Positions 8,211 through 16,890 of a stretch of 64,000 nt of DNA are shown here, one piece after another. The stretch covers positions 2,108,001-2,172,000 of the forward strand of contig CP102255.1 in the NCBI GenBank assembly GCA_025146135.1, given 5' to 3'. A program made the position numbers and the translations under genes. Position 1 is the first letter of the stretch, and each line of letters opens with the position of its first letter. The stretch is from Anaerotruncus colihominis (GTDB taxonomy: Bacteria; Bacillota; Clostridia; Oscillospirales; Ruminococcaceae). The notes under the pieces were generated by a model. The model had not been told where the DNA came from, searched no databases, and saw only the letters and a program-made list of their open reading frames with translations.

Positions 8211-8855
8211 ATGGGCTTTCAGCTAACGACAAAGGATTATGTGGAATATATCAAAAAAGCATATGAGAAAATTCATGCCAACGGCGATTATATCACGGAG
8301 CTTGATTCCGCCACCGGAGACGGCGATCACTGGACCAATATCAATATGGGGTTTGAAAAGCTGGTCGAAGCATCCGGCGAACTGGAAACAATGAGCCTGT
8401 TTGACGCCTTTAAAAAGATCAGCATGATCATGATGTCCGTGATCGGCGGTTCAGGCGGCGTCTTGTATGGTTCCGCCTATATGGAGGCGGCAAAGCTGCT
8501 CAATGGCAAGGAAACGATTCAGAATGAGGAGCTTTGCGGCATTCTCGAAGCGATGATGAATGGCATTATGAAGCGGGGAAATGCAAAACCCGGTATGAAA
8601 ACCATGCTGGATGCCCTGGCGCCGGCTGCCGCATGTTATCGCAGCTGCATCGCCAGCGGGGTTGATGAAAAGCAGACGCTTGCCAGAGTTAAACAGGCTG
8701 CCCTGCTGGGAGCGGAAAGTACCAGGCAAATGGAAGCTGTACGGGGCCGCGCCTATTATCAGGCAAATAAGGGCGTGGGAAACCTCGATCCGGGTGCGGT
8801 TACAATGTCCTATCAAATCGAAACTCTGATGGACTATGTGGAAGGCAAATTGTAA
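8211..8855 (+). CDS. dhaL: Dihydroxyacetone kinase subunit DhaL
   Basis: A 214-residue DhaL subunit (DAK2 fold), which binds nucleotide and transfers phosphate to substrate held on DhaK. DSATGDGDHWTN near the N-terminus carries the Asp residues that chelate the two Mg ions. VIGGSGGVLYGSAY and KPGMKTMLDALAPA follow as in the family. The start is ATG 8211 behind AAGGGAGGG, not the frame opening inside dhaK. The Trp in GDGDHW replaces the more usual Gly. Confidence 0.87.
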   Translation: MGFQLTTKDYVEYIKKAYEKIHANGDYITELDSATGDGDHWTNINMGFEKLVEASGELETMSLFDAFKKISMIMMSVIGGSGGVLYGSAYMEAAKLLNGKETIQNEELCGILEAMMNGIMKRGNAKPGMKTMLDALAPAAACYRSCIASGVDEKQTLARVKQAALLGAESTRQMEAVRGRAYYQANKGVGNLDPGAVTMSYQIETLMDYVEGKL

Positions 8856-8894
8856 GCCACACAGGATATGTCCTGCGTCGGAAAGGAGCTTGGA

Positions 8895-10577
8895 ATGACC
8901 AGGAAGCTGGCAGAGATCAAGGAAGATACCGACAAGTTTGGCGAAGTGATCGCCCGTACTCTGGATGTGGATGTCTTGATCGTGGACAGCGGATTGAAGA
9001 ATGTCAGCAATACTTTTCGTTATTTCGATAAATTCACAGTGATCCAACCCTCGTCTGTGGTGGGCAGGGTGATCGCCACCGGAGAAACGGTAACAGTACG
9101 CGACCGCCGTAATTATGACGGCTGCCGGAAATGTGCTGATTATGACGAATGTGAAATGGTGGGGTTTATCGGCGTGCCGATCCGTTACCAGAACCGGACG
9201 GTTGGTGCGATTGCGCTTGTTCTTCCAAGACATCGTGTGGAGCACATCTTTGATGATATTCATAACTCGGTTGCTTTTCTTGAAAATATGGCCGATTTGC
9301 TGTCCAGTAAAATTCGCGATCACGACGAGTATGACGCCTTGAGAATCATTCACCGGGAACGCGAGATATTGATGGACACCATTGAAAACGCCATCGCTTT
9401 GGTGGACGAGCTGGGTTATGTCACCTATTGCAACCGCAACTTTCAAAAATTTTTTCCTTCAAGGCCCGATTTGACGGGAAGCCCGATTCGGGAGCTGGTG
9501 CCGCACAAGCTGGTTCTGGAATTGTTGGATACGCCGCAGGAGATCAATAACCGTCTGATTCAAACGGATTTGGAAGGCGGCGCCTTTTACGGCCTGCTTT
9601 CCTGCCGGAATATTAATATTGACGGCGTGCGCAGAGGCATCCTGCTTATTTTCAAATCCGCAAGCTATATGAGCAGCGATTACAATGAGCTTGTTCATTG
9701 TAATGGGAGCATGACCTTTCAATGGGGAAATCGCCGTCTGTTTCCGCAGCGGGTGGAGGAGCAAGCCAAGCGGCTTTCTATCTCTGATAAACCGATTTTA
9801 CTGACAGGAGAGCATGGAACAGGCGGCTATATCCTTGCAAAATGTATTCACCAGTTTTCCAACCGCAAGGAATATCCCCTGCTGACAATCAATTGCAGCC
9901 GCTTATACCGGGATTTGCTGTACGAAATGATATTTGGGGTGTTGGGTCGATTATATCTGGCCAACAACAGCACTTTGCTGCTTCATAATATCGATCAGGC
10001 CCCTCTTTACATACAGGGAAAGCTGGCTGATTTTATTCGGACATGCTCTCTGCGCACCGGTGAAAACGGCATTGTACTCAAGTTGAATGTGCGGTTGATT
10101 TTTTCGACACACGCTGATCTGAAGGAAATGGCGCGCAATGGGCTTTTTGACGAAAATCTGTATTACCGCATATCAGAAAATGTCATTCACCTGCCTGCGC
10201 TGCGCGAGGAGCCTGACCTGCTAAAAACATTGATCCGTTCGGGCAGGGATTTTTATTGCGCACAGGCCGGCGGAGAAAAAATGTCGTTCAGCCCAGAGGT
10301 ATATCGCGCTCTAATGCATTATCCATGGCCGGGCAATGTGCAGGAGGCGGAGTACGTAATTGATCAGATCGCGTCGCATTGCGGCGGCTTAATCAAAATG
10401 GACGACCTTGCCAAGCTGAATTTGATTCAGCCAGAGAAGGTTAAGTCTATGAAGGAGATCGAGCGGGAGATGATCACCGCTCAACTCAAATCGAGCCGCA
10501 ATAAGGACGATATTGCGAAATCACTGGGTATCAGCCGGGCTTCGCTGTACAGGAAAATCAAAGACTATAATTTATAA
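8895..10577 (+). CDS. NtrC-like transcriptional regulator with degenerate AAA+ domain
   Basis: A 560-residue regulator. The order is: a GAF-like sensory domain (about 1-150) with a Cys cluster CRKCADYDEC; a PAS domain starting near MDTIENAIALVDELGYVTY; an AAA+ domain of the sigma-54 activator type (about 285-500); and a C-terminal Fis-type helix-turn-helix (DIAKSLGISRASLYRKI). The AAA+ domain looks inactive: the Walker A position reads GEHGTGG (Lys missing, about 305-311), the Walker B region reads TLLLHNI (no Asp/Glu, about 360-366), and no GAFTGA loop is present. The start is ATG 8895 behind GGAAAGGAG. It probably controls its own cluster, most likely with sigma-A polymerase, as known for DhaR and TyrR types. 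That last point is inference. Confidence 0.78.
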   Translation: MTRKLAEIKEDTDKFGEVIARTLDVDVLIVDSGLKNVSNTFRYFDKFTVIQPSSVVGRVIATGETVTVRDRRNYDGCRKCADYDECEMVGFIGVPIRYQNRTVGAIALVLPRHRVEHIFDDIHNSVAFLENMADLLSSKIRDHDEYDALRIIHREREILMDTIENAIALVDELGYVTYCNRNFQKFFPSRPDLTGSPIRELVPHKLVLELLDTPQEINNRLIQTDLEGGAFYGLLSCRNINIDGVRRGILLIFKSASYMSSDYNELVHCNGSMTFQWGNRRLFPQRVEEQAKRLSISDKPILLTGEHGTGGYILAKCIHQFSNRKEYPLLTINCSRLYRDLLYEMIFGVLGRLYLANNSTLLLHNIDQAPLYIQGKLADFIRTCSLRTGENGIVLKLNVRLIFSTHADLKEMARNGLFDENLYYRISENVIHLPALREEPDLLKTLIRSGRDFYCAQAGGEKMSFSPEVYRALMHYPWPGNVQEAEYVIDQIASHCGGLIKMDDLAKLNLIQPEKVKSMKEIEREMITAQLKSSRNKDDIAKSLGISRASLYRKIKDYNL

Positions 10578-10590
10578 AGGAGATATTGTC

Positions 10591-11079
10591 ATGATTGAAA
10601 ACAAATGTGAAAACAGAGGACAGCACTGCGAGGATATGCGCGCAGCATTTGAACACCGCGCCACGTGGTTTTATACCTTGATCAATGAGGCGCGCAAAAA
10701 GGGCTTGGATTATGATTTCGCCCGCGAGGCAATTCTGGCCTGCGGTCGTTTTCACGGCGATCACAAGTACACCAAAACAGATGATCTGATGGTTTTTGCC
10801 CCTGAATTTGCAAATCAAAATGTCGTCGATATTTTTGAAATGGAAGTTTTAAGGGCGGATGATAAAAACCTGGATATCGATTTCCACTATTGCCCTCTTG
10901 TCAATGCCTGGAAAAAGTTGGGCGTCCCGGAGGATGAGATCGCTACACTGTGCGATATCGCTATGGACGGCGACCGCGGCATTATCAGTACCTTTCCCAA
11001 GTTCCGTTTTGAACTGGGCGAGACAATTGCGAAAGGCGATAAGGTCTGTCAAATCCGCATCAGCAAAACTGCCGAATAA
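10591..11079 (+). CDS. Small L-2-amino-thiazoline-4-carboxylate hydrolase-like protein
   Basis: A 162-residue soluble protein. FHYCPLVNAWKKLG and the following acidic stretch (DEIATLCDIAMDGDRGI) resemble the PF14196 family, named after the Pseudomonas enzyme that opens the ATC ring to N-carbamoyl-L-cysteine. Most family members are uncharacterised. The start ATG 10591 lies behind AAAGGAGA, 13 bases after the regulator. Co-location with a cysteine desulfidase gives a possible thiazoline-to-cysteine link, but no N-carbamoyl-cysteine hydrolase is seen here. Confidence 0.6.
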   Translation: MIENKCENRGQHCEDMRAAFEHRATWFYTLINEARKKGLDYDFAREAILACGRFHGDHKYTKTDDLMVFAPEFANQNVVDIFEMEVLRADDKNLDIDFHYCPLVNAWKKLGVPEDEIATLCDIAMDGDRGIISTFPKFRFELGETIAKGDKVCQIRISKTAE

Positions 11080-11146
11080 GCTTTTAATTCAAAGCATATA
11101 AAACCGGGTACTAACCGGGTTTGGGCTGCATACCAATATGAATATC

Positions 11147-11191
11147 AAAAAGAACGTATGGTCCTATAAAATGAGACCATACGTTCTTTTT
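11147..11191. terminator. Strong bidirectional terminator
   Basis: A perfect 17-bp stem (11147-11163 with 11175-11191) around an 11-base loop. The left end is A-rich and the right end is a T-run, so it should work in both directions. It closes the 812-11079 block. Confidence 0.85.
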
Positions 11192-11342
11192 GGCGCGCTC
11201 TATGAGCGCCATATGTTTGACCTGGCCGTTCAATCATCATAATAATGTCCGCTGGCTTCTCGCTTACTGAGAGCGAAGCACATTACTTACTCCAATTTCT
11301 AAACAGTTTCGGACAAAATTTTTTATTTGACGCATTTTTTGT

Positions 11343-11370
11343 TTGACTATTATGCAGTATGTAGTAAAAT
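11343..11370 (+). promoter_or_regulatory. Promoter of cheV
   Basis: TTGACT at 11343-11348 and TAAAAT at 11365-11370 with a 16-base spacer. The transcript would begin about 80 bases before the cheV ATG. It does not look like a flagellar sigma-28 site. Confidence 0.55.
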
Positions 11371-11457
11371 AGAAGGTGGATAATAATATTGTGGCGTCTT
11401 TGCGGGTGGAGCGTCTGTACGCTGCCGCGTGAAATCCACGGCCACAGGAGGGTAATT

Positions 11458-12387
11458 ATGGGCATGAATAATCAAACGGAAATTTTGCTGGAATCCGGAA
11501 CCAATGAGCTTGAAATCATGGAGTTCACTGTCGGCGGCGAGATCTTTGGCATCAATGTCGCCAAGGTTCGCGAAATTATGATGTACTGCGCTGTCAAACC
11601 GATGCAGAATTCACATCCTGTTATTGAGGGTGTTTTTAAACCGCGTCAGGAATTAATTACCGTCATCAATCTTGCGGATTATTTGGGGCTTCCGCCTTCA
11701 CAGGACATCGATCATGATATTTTTATCATTGCAAATTTTAACTCCCTTAACTTTGCTTTTCATGTACATAGCGTTGTTGGAATCGACCGAATTTCCTGGC
11801 GCAAAATCCAAAAGCCCGATAAAATTATCTACGGCGGCTCCGAGGGGATCGCTACCGGTATCGCCGAATATGAGGACCGCCTCATAACGATTCTTGATTT
11901 TGAAAAAATTGTCGCTGAAATTTGTCCGGAAACCGGCATCCAGCTCGAGGATCTCGACCAGCTCGGCAATCGTGAACGCTCCGACAAAAAAATCCTGATT
12001 GCCGAGGATTCCATGCTGCTTTCCAAGATGATTATTGAATGCCTGCACCGCGCCGGTTATGTCAACACCATTAAAACCGACAACGGCCAGGAGGCGTGGA
12101 ATTATCTTGAGGAAGCCAAGGCGAGCGGTGATCCCATCTATGAGCATGTCAATCTTGTAGTGACTGACATTGAAATGCCGCAGATGGACGGCCATCGCCT
12201 GACAAAGCTGATTAAGGACGATCCTGCGCTTAAACGTCTGCCGGTCGTCCTGTTCTCCTCGCTCATCAATGAGGAGATGCGGATCAAAGGCGAACAGCTC
12301 GGCGCTGACGCACAGATTACAAAGCCCGAAATCGCCAGCCTTGTTGAATTGATCGACGGCCTGCTTGAACAGCAGGACGAAGTGTAA
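11458..12387 (+). CDS. cheV: Chemotaxis coupling protein CheV (CheW-REC fusion)
   Basis: A 309-residue protein: an N-terminal CheW-like domain (about 15-160, with MEFTVGGEIFGINVAKVREI) joined to a C-terminal receiver domain (about 180-305). The receiver has ILIAEDS near its start and VTDIEMPQMDG with the phospho-acceptor Asp. The ATG at 11458 follows AGGAGGG. CheV couples receptors to CheA and helps adaptation. No other che gene is in the window. The convergent neighbours are a sensory hydrogenase operon; a functional link is possible but not shown. Confidence 0.9.
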   Translation: MGMNNQTEILLESGTNELEIMEFTVGGEIFGINVAKVREIMMYCAVKPMQNSHPVIEGVFKPRQELITVINLADYLGLPPSQDIDHDIFIIANFNSLNFAFHVHSVVGIDRISWRKIQKPDKIIYGGSEGIATGIAEYEDRLITILDFEKIVAEICPETGIQLEDLDQLGNRERSDKKILIAEDSMLLSKMIIECLHRAGYVNTIKTDNGQEAWNYLEEAKASGDPIYEHVNLVVTDIEMPQMDGHRLTKLIKDDPALKRLPVVLFSSLINEEMRIKGEQLGADAQITKPEIASLVELIDGLLEQQDEV

Positions 12388-12408
12388 AATCTCCCGTCAC
12401 ATCTGCGT

Positions 12409-12442
12409 CCTGTATATCTGCGGTTTGCCGCGGATATACAGG
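12409..12442 (+). terminator. Terminator of cheV
   Basis: Stem 12409-12418 with 12433-12442 extended by an inner GCGG/CCGC pair around TTTG. CCTTTTATT follows at 12447-12455. Confidence 0.75.
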
Positions 12443-12464
12443 GCGTCCTTTTATTGTCGAAAAG

Positions 12465-12499
12465 AAAGGGCCGGACAGCCTTATACTGTCCGGCCCTTT
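12465..12499. terminator. Terminator of the hydrogenase operon (bidirectional)
   Basis: A perfect 14-bp stem (12465-12478 with 12486-12499), A-rich on the left and T-rich on the right. It lies 12 bases beyond the stop of the minus-strand hydrogenase gene and serves both converging transcripts. Confidence 0.85.
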
Positions 12500-12510
12500 T
12501 TCCTAACTCG

Positions 12511-13950
12511 TCAGATCCGTGTGACCGCGATTGCGTCAAGAATGGTTTTTTCCTTTGCAAGCTGGCCGTATTTATTGACCTCGCTCTTGTCTTTGGGACC
12601 GTGCGTGATACATGCCGCCCCACCAATACAGCCGCCGATGCAGGCCATCCCTTCAATGAAATTATTCGGCAGCATGTTCTTGCGCGCCTTAAACAGCGCG
12701 GTACGGCATTCCTCAATGCCATCGCACGCGATTGGATTCGCCTGAAATTGCTCCTCGGAAATCCCATGCTCTTTCAATGCCTGCGCCACAGCGTCGGAAA
12801 GGCCGCCGCTGCGTGCGAAAATACGTCCATAATAAGAGGCGTTGTCAAGCACGCTCTCCTCCAGGTGTTCAATTGTCACGCCGCGCGCGTCAAAGAGCGC
12901 CTGAAGCTCCTCAAAGGTGATGACGCAATCAATCCCTGTACATGCTTCTTGTTGAAATTCCATTTTCTTAGCCGTGCACGGGCCGACAAAAATACATCTT
13001 GCCGTCGGATCGGTGCGCTTGATAAACCGCGCCACCGCCTCCATTGGCGACGGATTGTGCGAAATATGGTTCGCCAAATCAGGAAACGCGCTTTTGACAT
13101 AGGCGACAAACGCCGGGCAGCAAGAGCTTGTCAAAAAGCCCTTTTCCGCAAGCTCGGCGGCTTCGTCATACGCGACCATGTCCGCACCGAGCGCGGCTTC
13201 AACAACGCTGTGAAAGCCAAGCTTTTTGAGTCCTGTGACCACCTGTCCTGTTTTGGCGTAACTGAATTGACTGGAGATGGACGGCGCCACTACGGCGTAT
13301 ACACGGTATTTTGCATTGTTTTCGGAATCGCGCATCATGGTCAGCGCGTCCAACACAAACGATTTGTCGACGATCGCGCCGAATGGGCATTGATAGACGC
13401 ATGCGCCGCAGGCAATACACTTGTCATTATCAATCTTTGCGGAATTATCGCGGTGCATACTGATCGCTTTGATTTTACATGCATTCTCGCATGGACGCGT
13501 ATACTTCATAATTGCGGAGTATGGACACGCCGTTGCACAGCGGCCGCATTCGACGCATTTTTCCTGATCAATATGCGCTTTTCCGTCATGCACGGAAATC
13601 GCGCCCGTCGGGCAGGCATGCTCGCAGCGGTGCGCAATGCAGCCGCGGCACGCCGAACCAACGTGATAGCGGTTAACCGTACATTCATCGCAAGCGATGC
13701 GGATCACCTCGATTGCATTCGGGTTTTCATGGTCGCCGCCCATCGCCATGCGCACGCGCTCAGTAATAATAGCGCGTTCCTTGTAGACGCAGCAGCGCAT
13801 CGTCGGTTTGGGTCCGGGCGCAATCGCAAGCGGGATATCACGGTACGCGCTTTCAAGCGTACCTTTGTCAAAATGCTCGACAACTCCCTTGATTACCTTG
13901 TATTTTAAAAGCTGTACATTGGTGTCAAAGCTTCTTTCCGTCGTTTCCAT
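12511..13950 (-). CDS. Monomeric [FeFe] hydrogenase, group B-like
   Basis: A 479-residue protein. An N-terminal region rich in 4Fe-4S motifs (CRGCIAHRCEHACPTG, CVECGRCATACP, CIACGACVYQCP) leads into the H-cluster domain. The three H-cluster loops are present: TSSCCPAFVAY (L1), VGPCTAKKMEF (L2) and MACIGGCIGGAACITHG (L3), with all four H-cluster cysteines. The L1 'CCPAFV' form is typical of group B enzymes of gut Clostridia. The start is ATG 13950 behind GAGGGAGG; the frame extends 19 codons further up without a ribosome site. It is last in an operon with a sensory hydrogenase, so it may be the controlled enzyme. Electron donor is presumably ferredoxin. Confidence 0.85.
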   Translation of the reverse strand: METTERSFDTNVQLLKYKVIKGVVEHFDKGTLESAYRDIPLAIAPGPKPTMRCCVYKERAIITERVRMAMGGDHENPNAIEVIRIACDECTVNRYHVGSACRGCIAHRCEHACPTGAISVHDGKAHIDQEKCVECGRCATACPYSAIMKYTRPCENACKIKAISMHRDNSAKIDNDKCIACGACVYQCPFGAIVDKSFVLDALTMMRDSENNAKYRVYAVVAPSISSQFSYAKTGQVVTGLKKLGFHSVVEAALGADMVAYDEAAELAEKGFLTSSCCPAFVAYVKSAFPDLANHISHNPSPMEAVARFIKRTDPTARCIFVGPCTAKKMEFQQEACTGIDCVITFEELQALFDARGVTIEHLEESVLDNASYYGRIFARSGGLSDAVAQALKEHGISEEQFQANPIACDGIEECRTALFKARKNMLPNNFIEGMACIGGCIGGAACITHGPKDKSEVNKYGQLAKEKTILDAIAVTRI

Positions 13951-14024
13951 CTGGTTTCCTCCCTCTGTGAAACGATCAGGGCTTGTTTGAAAACAGAAAT
14001 TTTTCAAAAGTTTTCAAACAGTCT

Positions 14025-15194
14025 CTAATAGTAATTAACTGAAACGATCTTCCCCATCTTTTCAAGGCACTGAGCCAGATCATCGATCAGGCGCAGCTTA
14101 ATTGAAAGGTCAATCGGCATATCGGGGTTCTGATGCGCCGGGTTCATCGCGCGGCCGACAAAGAGATTGACGTCCGTCGCATCCTCAAACAGCATCTGCG
14201 CAATCAGCGAAGCCCCGTCGCGCTTGGCCATCCACTCGCTGTAAGCGTCCGATGAGGAGGCGTACCGCTTCGCAATCTCCACGACGCGTTTCATTGTCAG
14301 GACGCCCTCTGTACACAGATCGACGCCTTCGATATAACCAATCGGAGGAATATCCGGGTCTAGATAGTCGATTTTCGTTTTGACCTCCGTGCCAAGGTAA
14401 CGGGCTACGATTGACGACGTCGTGCCGCCGCAGACAATGGTTTTCCCACCCTGCGCGAAAAACGCCTCCATAACTTCCCTGTCCTCGGCCGGATTGACCG
14501 GCGGGCCGATCATCAAACTGACAAGTTCGCGTTCGCGTATACGCAGCGCGGCCACGGTCGTGTCGTCGCCGGGACGGTCCATATACAGCTCCCGGCACGC
14601 GTCGCTGATCAGCGCAGCGATTGCCTTTGCGGACATGCCAGGCGTGTATTTTCGTTCCGTATACTCGACGACATTCGGCCGTTCCCATCCAAAGTTGAGC
14701 GACTGCCCGACGCCGGCATGAATAACGCCGTCGCTCATCGCGATAAAGACATCGCCCAGACGCACCGGAAAGCGCGATTCAAAAATTCGTTTGCCCGCTA
14801 TGACGTGTTCCGTCTTTTCATAGTCGAAGCTCTTGCCGTCGCGCAGCATAATCACATCCGGATTGTCATACTGGACGAGCCGCACCTCGTTTTTATGTAC
14901 CTGAATCGCTGTAAACGTCGCATAGGCAACCTGACGCACCGAACAGACCGGAAGCGTCTGCGCAATCGTATTGACGCAGTCCTCAACAGTCATTTCCGAA
15001 TCCATCATCGTCGCGATGATCTTTGAAGTCAATGTGGACAGGATGTTCGCCTTGACGCCGCTGCCAAGCCCATCGGCCAGTACCATGGTAAAGTCGCCGT
15101 TCGGATTGTTTTTGACCTCGACGCGGTCGCCGCACAGCTCCTCGCCCACCTTGTTCAAGCTGATGTAGCCATTCTCCATAAAATATTTATCCAT
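14025..15194 (-). CDS. SpoIIE/PP2C-family serine phosphatase
   Basis: A 389-residue protein. The first ~215 residues form a PP2C-type phosphatase of the SpoIIE kind, with VLADGLGSGVKAN (metal-binding Asp and Gly), IAMSDGVIHAG and DDTTVAALRI near the end. A second domain of about 170 residues follows (starting near GKTIVCGGTTSSIVARYLG), of unclear function. ATG 15194 lies one base after the sensory hydrogenase stop, so translation is coupled. In known group C hydrogenase operons the PAS-linked hydrogenase is thought to signal through such a phosphatase. The target is unknown. Confidence 0.85.
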   Translation of the reverse strand: MDKYFMENGYISLNKVGEELCGDRVEVKNNPNGDFTMVLADGLGSGVKANILSTLTSKIIATMMDSEMTVEDCVNTIAQTLPVCSVRQVAYATFTAIQVHKNEVRLVQYDNPDVIMLRDGKSFDYEKTEHVIAGKRIFESRFPVRLGDVFIAMSDGVIHAGVGQSLNFGWERPNVVEYTERKYTPGMSAKAIAALISDACRELYMDRPGDDTTVAALRIRERELVSLMIGPPVNPAEDREVMEAFFAQGGKTIVCGGTTSSIVARYLGTEVKTKIDYLDPDIPPIGYIEGVDLCTEGVLTMKRVVEIAKRYASSSDAYSEWMAKRDGASLIAQMLFEDATDVNLFVGRAMNPAHQNPDMPIDLSIKLRLIDDLAQCLEKMGKIVSVNYY

Positions 15195-15195
15195 G

Positions 15196-16890
15196 CTACT
15201 CGTCCTCCGAGCGCACGATATTTTTGATCTGCGACAGAGCGATCTTTGTTTCCGCCGTTGTTTCTCCAAGAAGCGACGCGATTTCCTGCACGATCCGCAT
15301 CTGCTTTTCAATCACCTTATCGGTGATGTCGATCGTCTTGGCACGTTTTTCAATATATTTTTCGCGCCGGTTATGCTCGGCTGTGATATCTTTAAAGATG
15401 CCGAACAGCGAATGGTGCTCCGCATCGAGCACAACAGACAGTTCCACATACAGATCGTATTCCGGTATGTATATCTTTTTGTCAATGATATCGTTTCCCG
15501 TATCAAGCACGCTCTGAAATTCAGTCGGGTCGATCAGATCGATGACGCTTGTACCGATGACCTCCTGTGAACGTGCGATGCCGAACATATGGCAGGCAGG
15601 CATATTCATACGCTGAATCCGCAGCTGCTCGTCAAGCACAAGGATCGCATTGGGTGAAACGGCGAATACATTATTGGAAAACGACTCCGCGTTCTCAAGC
15701 AAATACGGCAGGCACATTGTGATGTCGGCCTTGCCGTTGTAGACGGCTTTCGCCTTTTCCCGGCAGGTCGGATAGCCGCACGAGCCGCAGTTCAGCTCAT
15801 GCTCCGGCCGCGTCTTGCCCATGCGCGCAAGGATTTCAATGATCGTGGCTTCCGGTGGTTCCGGCTCGTGGACAAATTCGTTTGCGATGTGGCGCGAAAG
15901 TCCAAATTCGCATGCGGCATCAAAATCAGGCTTTTGATGCATATCCGGCTGCGCATACTCATCAACGCGCGCGCGGCTTGTCAGGATATTGTCCCTGTAG
16001 GCGCGTGTGGACGGCCCGTTGATGCAGCTTCCTTCACACGCGCTCATCTCGACAAAGTATCCCTTGAGTCCGCCGCGTTCAATTTCTTTAATCGCCTGCA
16101 CACAGTTTTCCACACCGTCGACAGCGATGTATTTATATGTACTTTCCTCCGTGTGCATACACGCGATGATTCCGCCTGTGCGCGGAAAAAAGCGCGAAGC
16201 GCGGCCGCCCTGCGCGTCAACCTCCTGCTTTTGGAGCACAATGCCGCGCTTTTCAAACCACTGCCACAGCTCGTCAAACGTCAGAACACAATCGACATAG
16301 CCCGGCAGCTTCTCCATCTCGTCCTTTTTGGAAATACACGGCCCGATAAACACGACATATGCGTCGGGATATTCCTGCTTGATCTGCCGTGCACACGCCA
16401 TCATCGGGGAGATGATCGGCGCAATATATGGGATCACAGCGGGATAATATTTCTGAATCAGCGTGACGACTGTATGACAGCACGACGAAATGATGACGTC
16501 CTGCGTTTTTTCGCGAATCATCCGCTCATAATCGCTTTTAACGATATATGCGCCCTGCGCGACCTCGCGCGCGGCAAAAAAACCGAATTTTTTGAGCAGT
16601 TCTTCCATCTCCTCAATCCCGGAGACAGGAAATTCGCTGATAAACGCCGGCGCCAACGCCGCGATGACACGTTTGCCAGAACCGATCGCACCGATGACCT
16701 CGGTCAGATCGTTGCGCACGCGTTTGGCGTTCTGAGGGCAGACAACGACGCAGCGTCCGCAGAGGATGCATTCCTCAGGAATAATTTTGGCCTGGTTATC
16801 GGAAAAACGGATGGACTTGACTGGGCAGGACCGGATACATTTGTGACAGTTTTTGCAGTTTGCCTTTTTCAGGCTCAAAACGTCATTCAT
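15196..16890 (-). CDS. hydS: Sensory [FeFe] hydrogenase with PAS domain (HydS, group C-like)
   Basis: A 564-residue protein. Two N-terminal ferredoxin motifs (CKNCHKCIRSCPVK, CILCGRCVVVCP) come first, followed by an H-cluster domain with altered loops: SSCCHTVVTLI (L1), IGPCISKKDEM (L2) and MSACEGSCINGPS (L3). Next is a CGSCGYPTCREKA 4Fe-4S motif, then a PAS domain (about 405-510) and a C-terminal helical tail. The Cys residues of the H-cluster remain, but the L1 Pro and the L3 glycine run differ from catalytic enzymes, as in group C sensors. Its stop is one base from the phosphatase start, and it overlaps the ferredoxin gene by 4 bases. Likely role: sensing H2 or redox state and controlling the phosphatase (inferred from family). 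Confidence 0.85.
   Translation of the reverse strand: MNDVLSLKKANCKNCHKCIRSCPVKSIRFSDNQAKIIPEECILCGRCVVVCPQNAKRVRNDLTEVIGAIGSGKRVIAALAPAFISEFPVSGIEEMEELLKKFGFFAAREVAQGAYIVKSDYERMIREKTQDVIISSCCHTVVTLIQKYYPAVIPYIAPIISPMMACARQIKQEYPDAYVVFIGPCISKKDEMEKLPGYVDCVLTFDELWQWFEKRGIVLQKQEVDAQGGRASRFFPRTGGIIACMHTEESTYKYIAVDGVENCVQAIKEIERGGLKGYFVEMSACEGSCINGPSTRAYRDNILTSRARVDEYAQPDMHQKPDFDAACEFGLSRHIANEFVHEPEPPEATIIEILARMGKTRPEHELNCGSCGYPTCREKAKAVYNGKADITMCLPYLLENAESFSNNVFAVSPNAILVLDEQLRIQRMNMPACHMFGIARSQEVIGTSVIDLIDPTEFQSVLDTGNDIIDKKIYIPEYDLYVELSVVLDAEHHSLFGIFKDITAEHNRREKYIEKRAKTIDITDKVIEKQMRIVQEIASLLGETTAETKIALSQIKNIVRSEDE

Larger units (their letters stand above)
11080..11457. other. Intergenic region between the liv/dha block and cheV
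   Basis: This 378-base gap holds the strong terminator at 11147-11191 and the cheV promoter at 11343-11370. A short inverted repeat (ACCGGGT-type) at 11102-11122 precedes the terminator. Nothing codes between 11192 and 11340 as far as can be seen. Confidence 0.6.
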
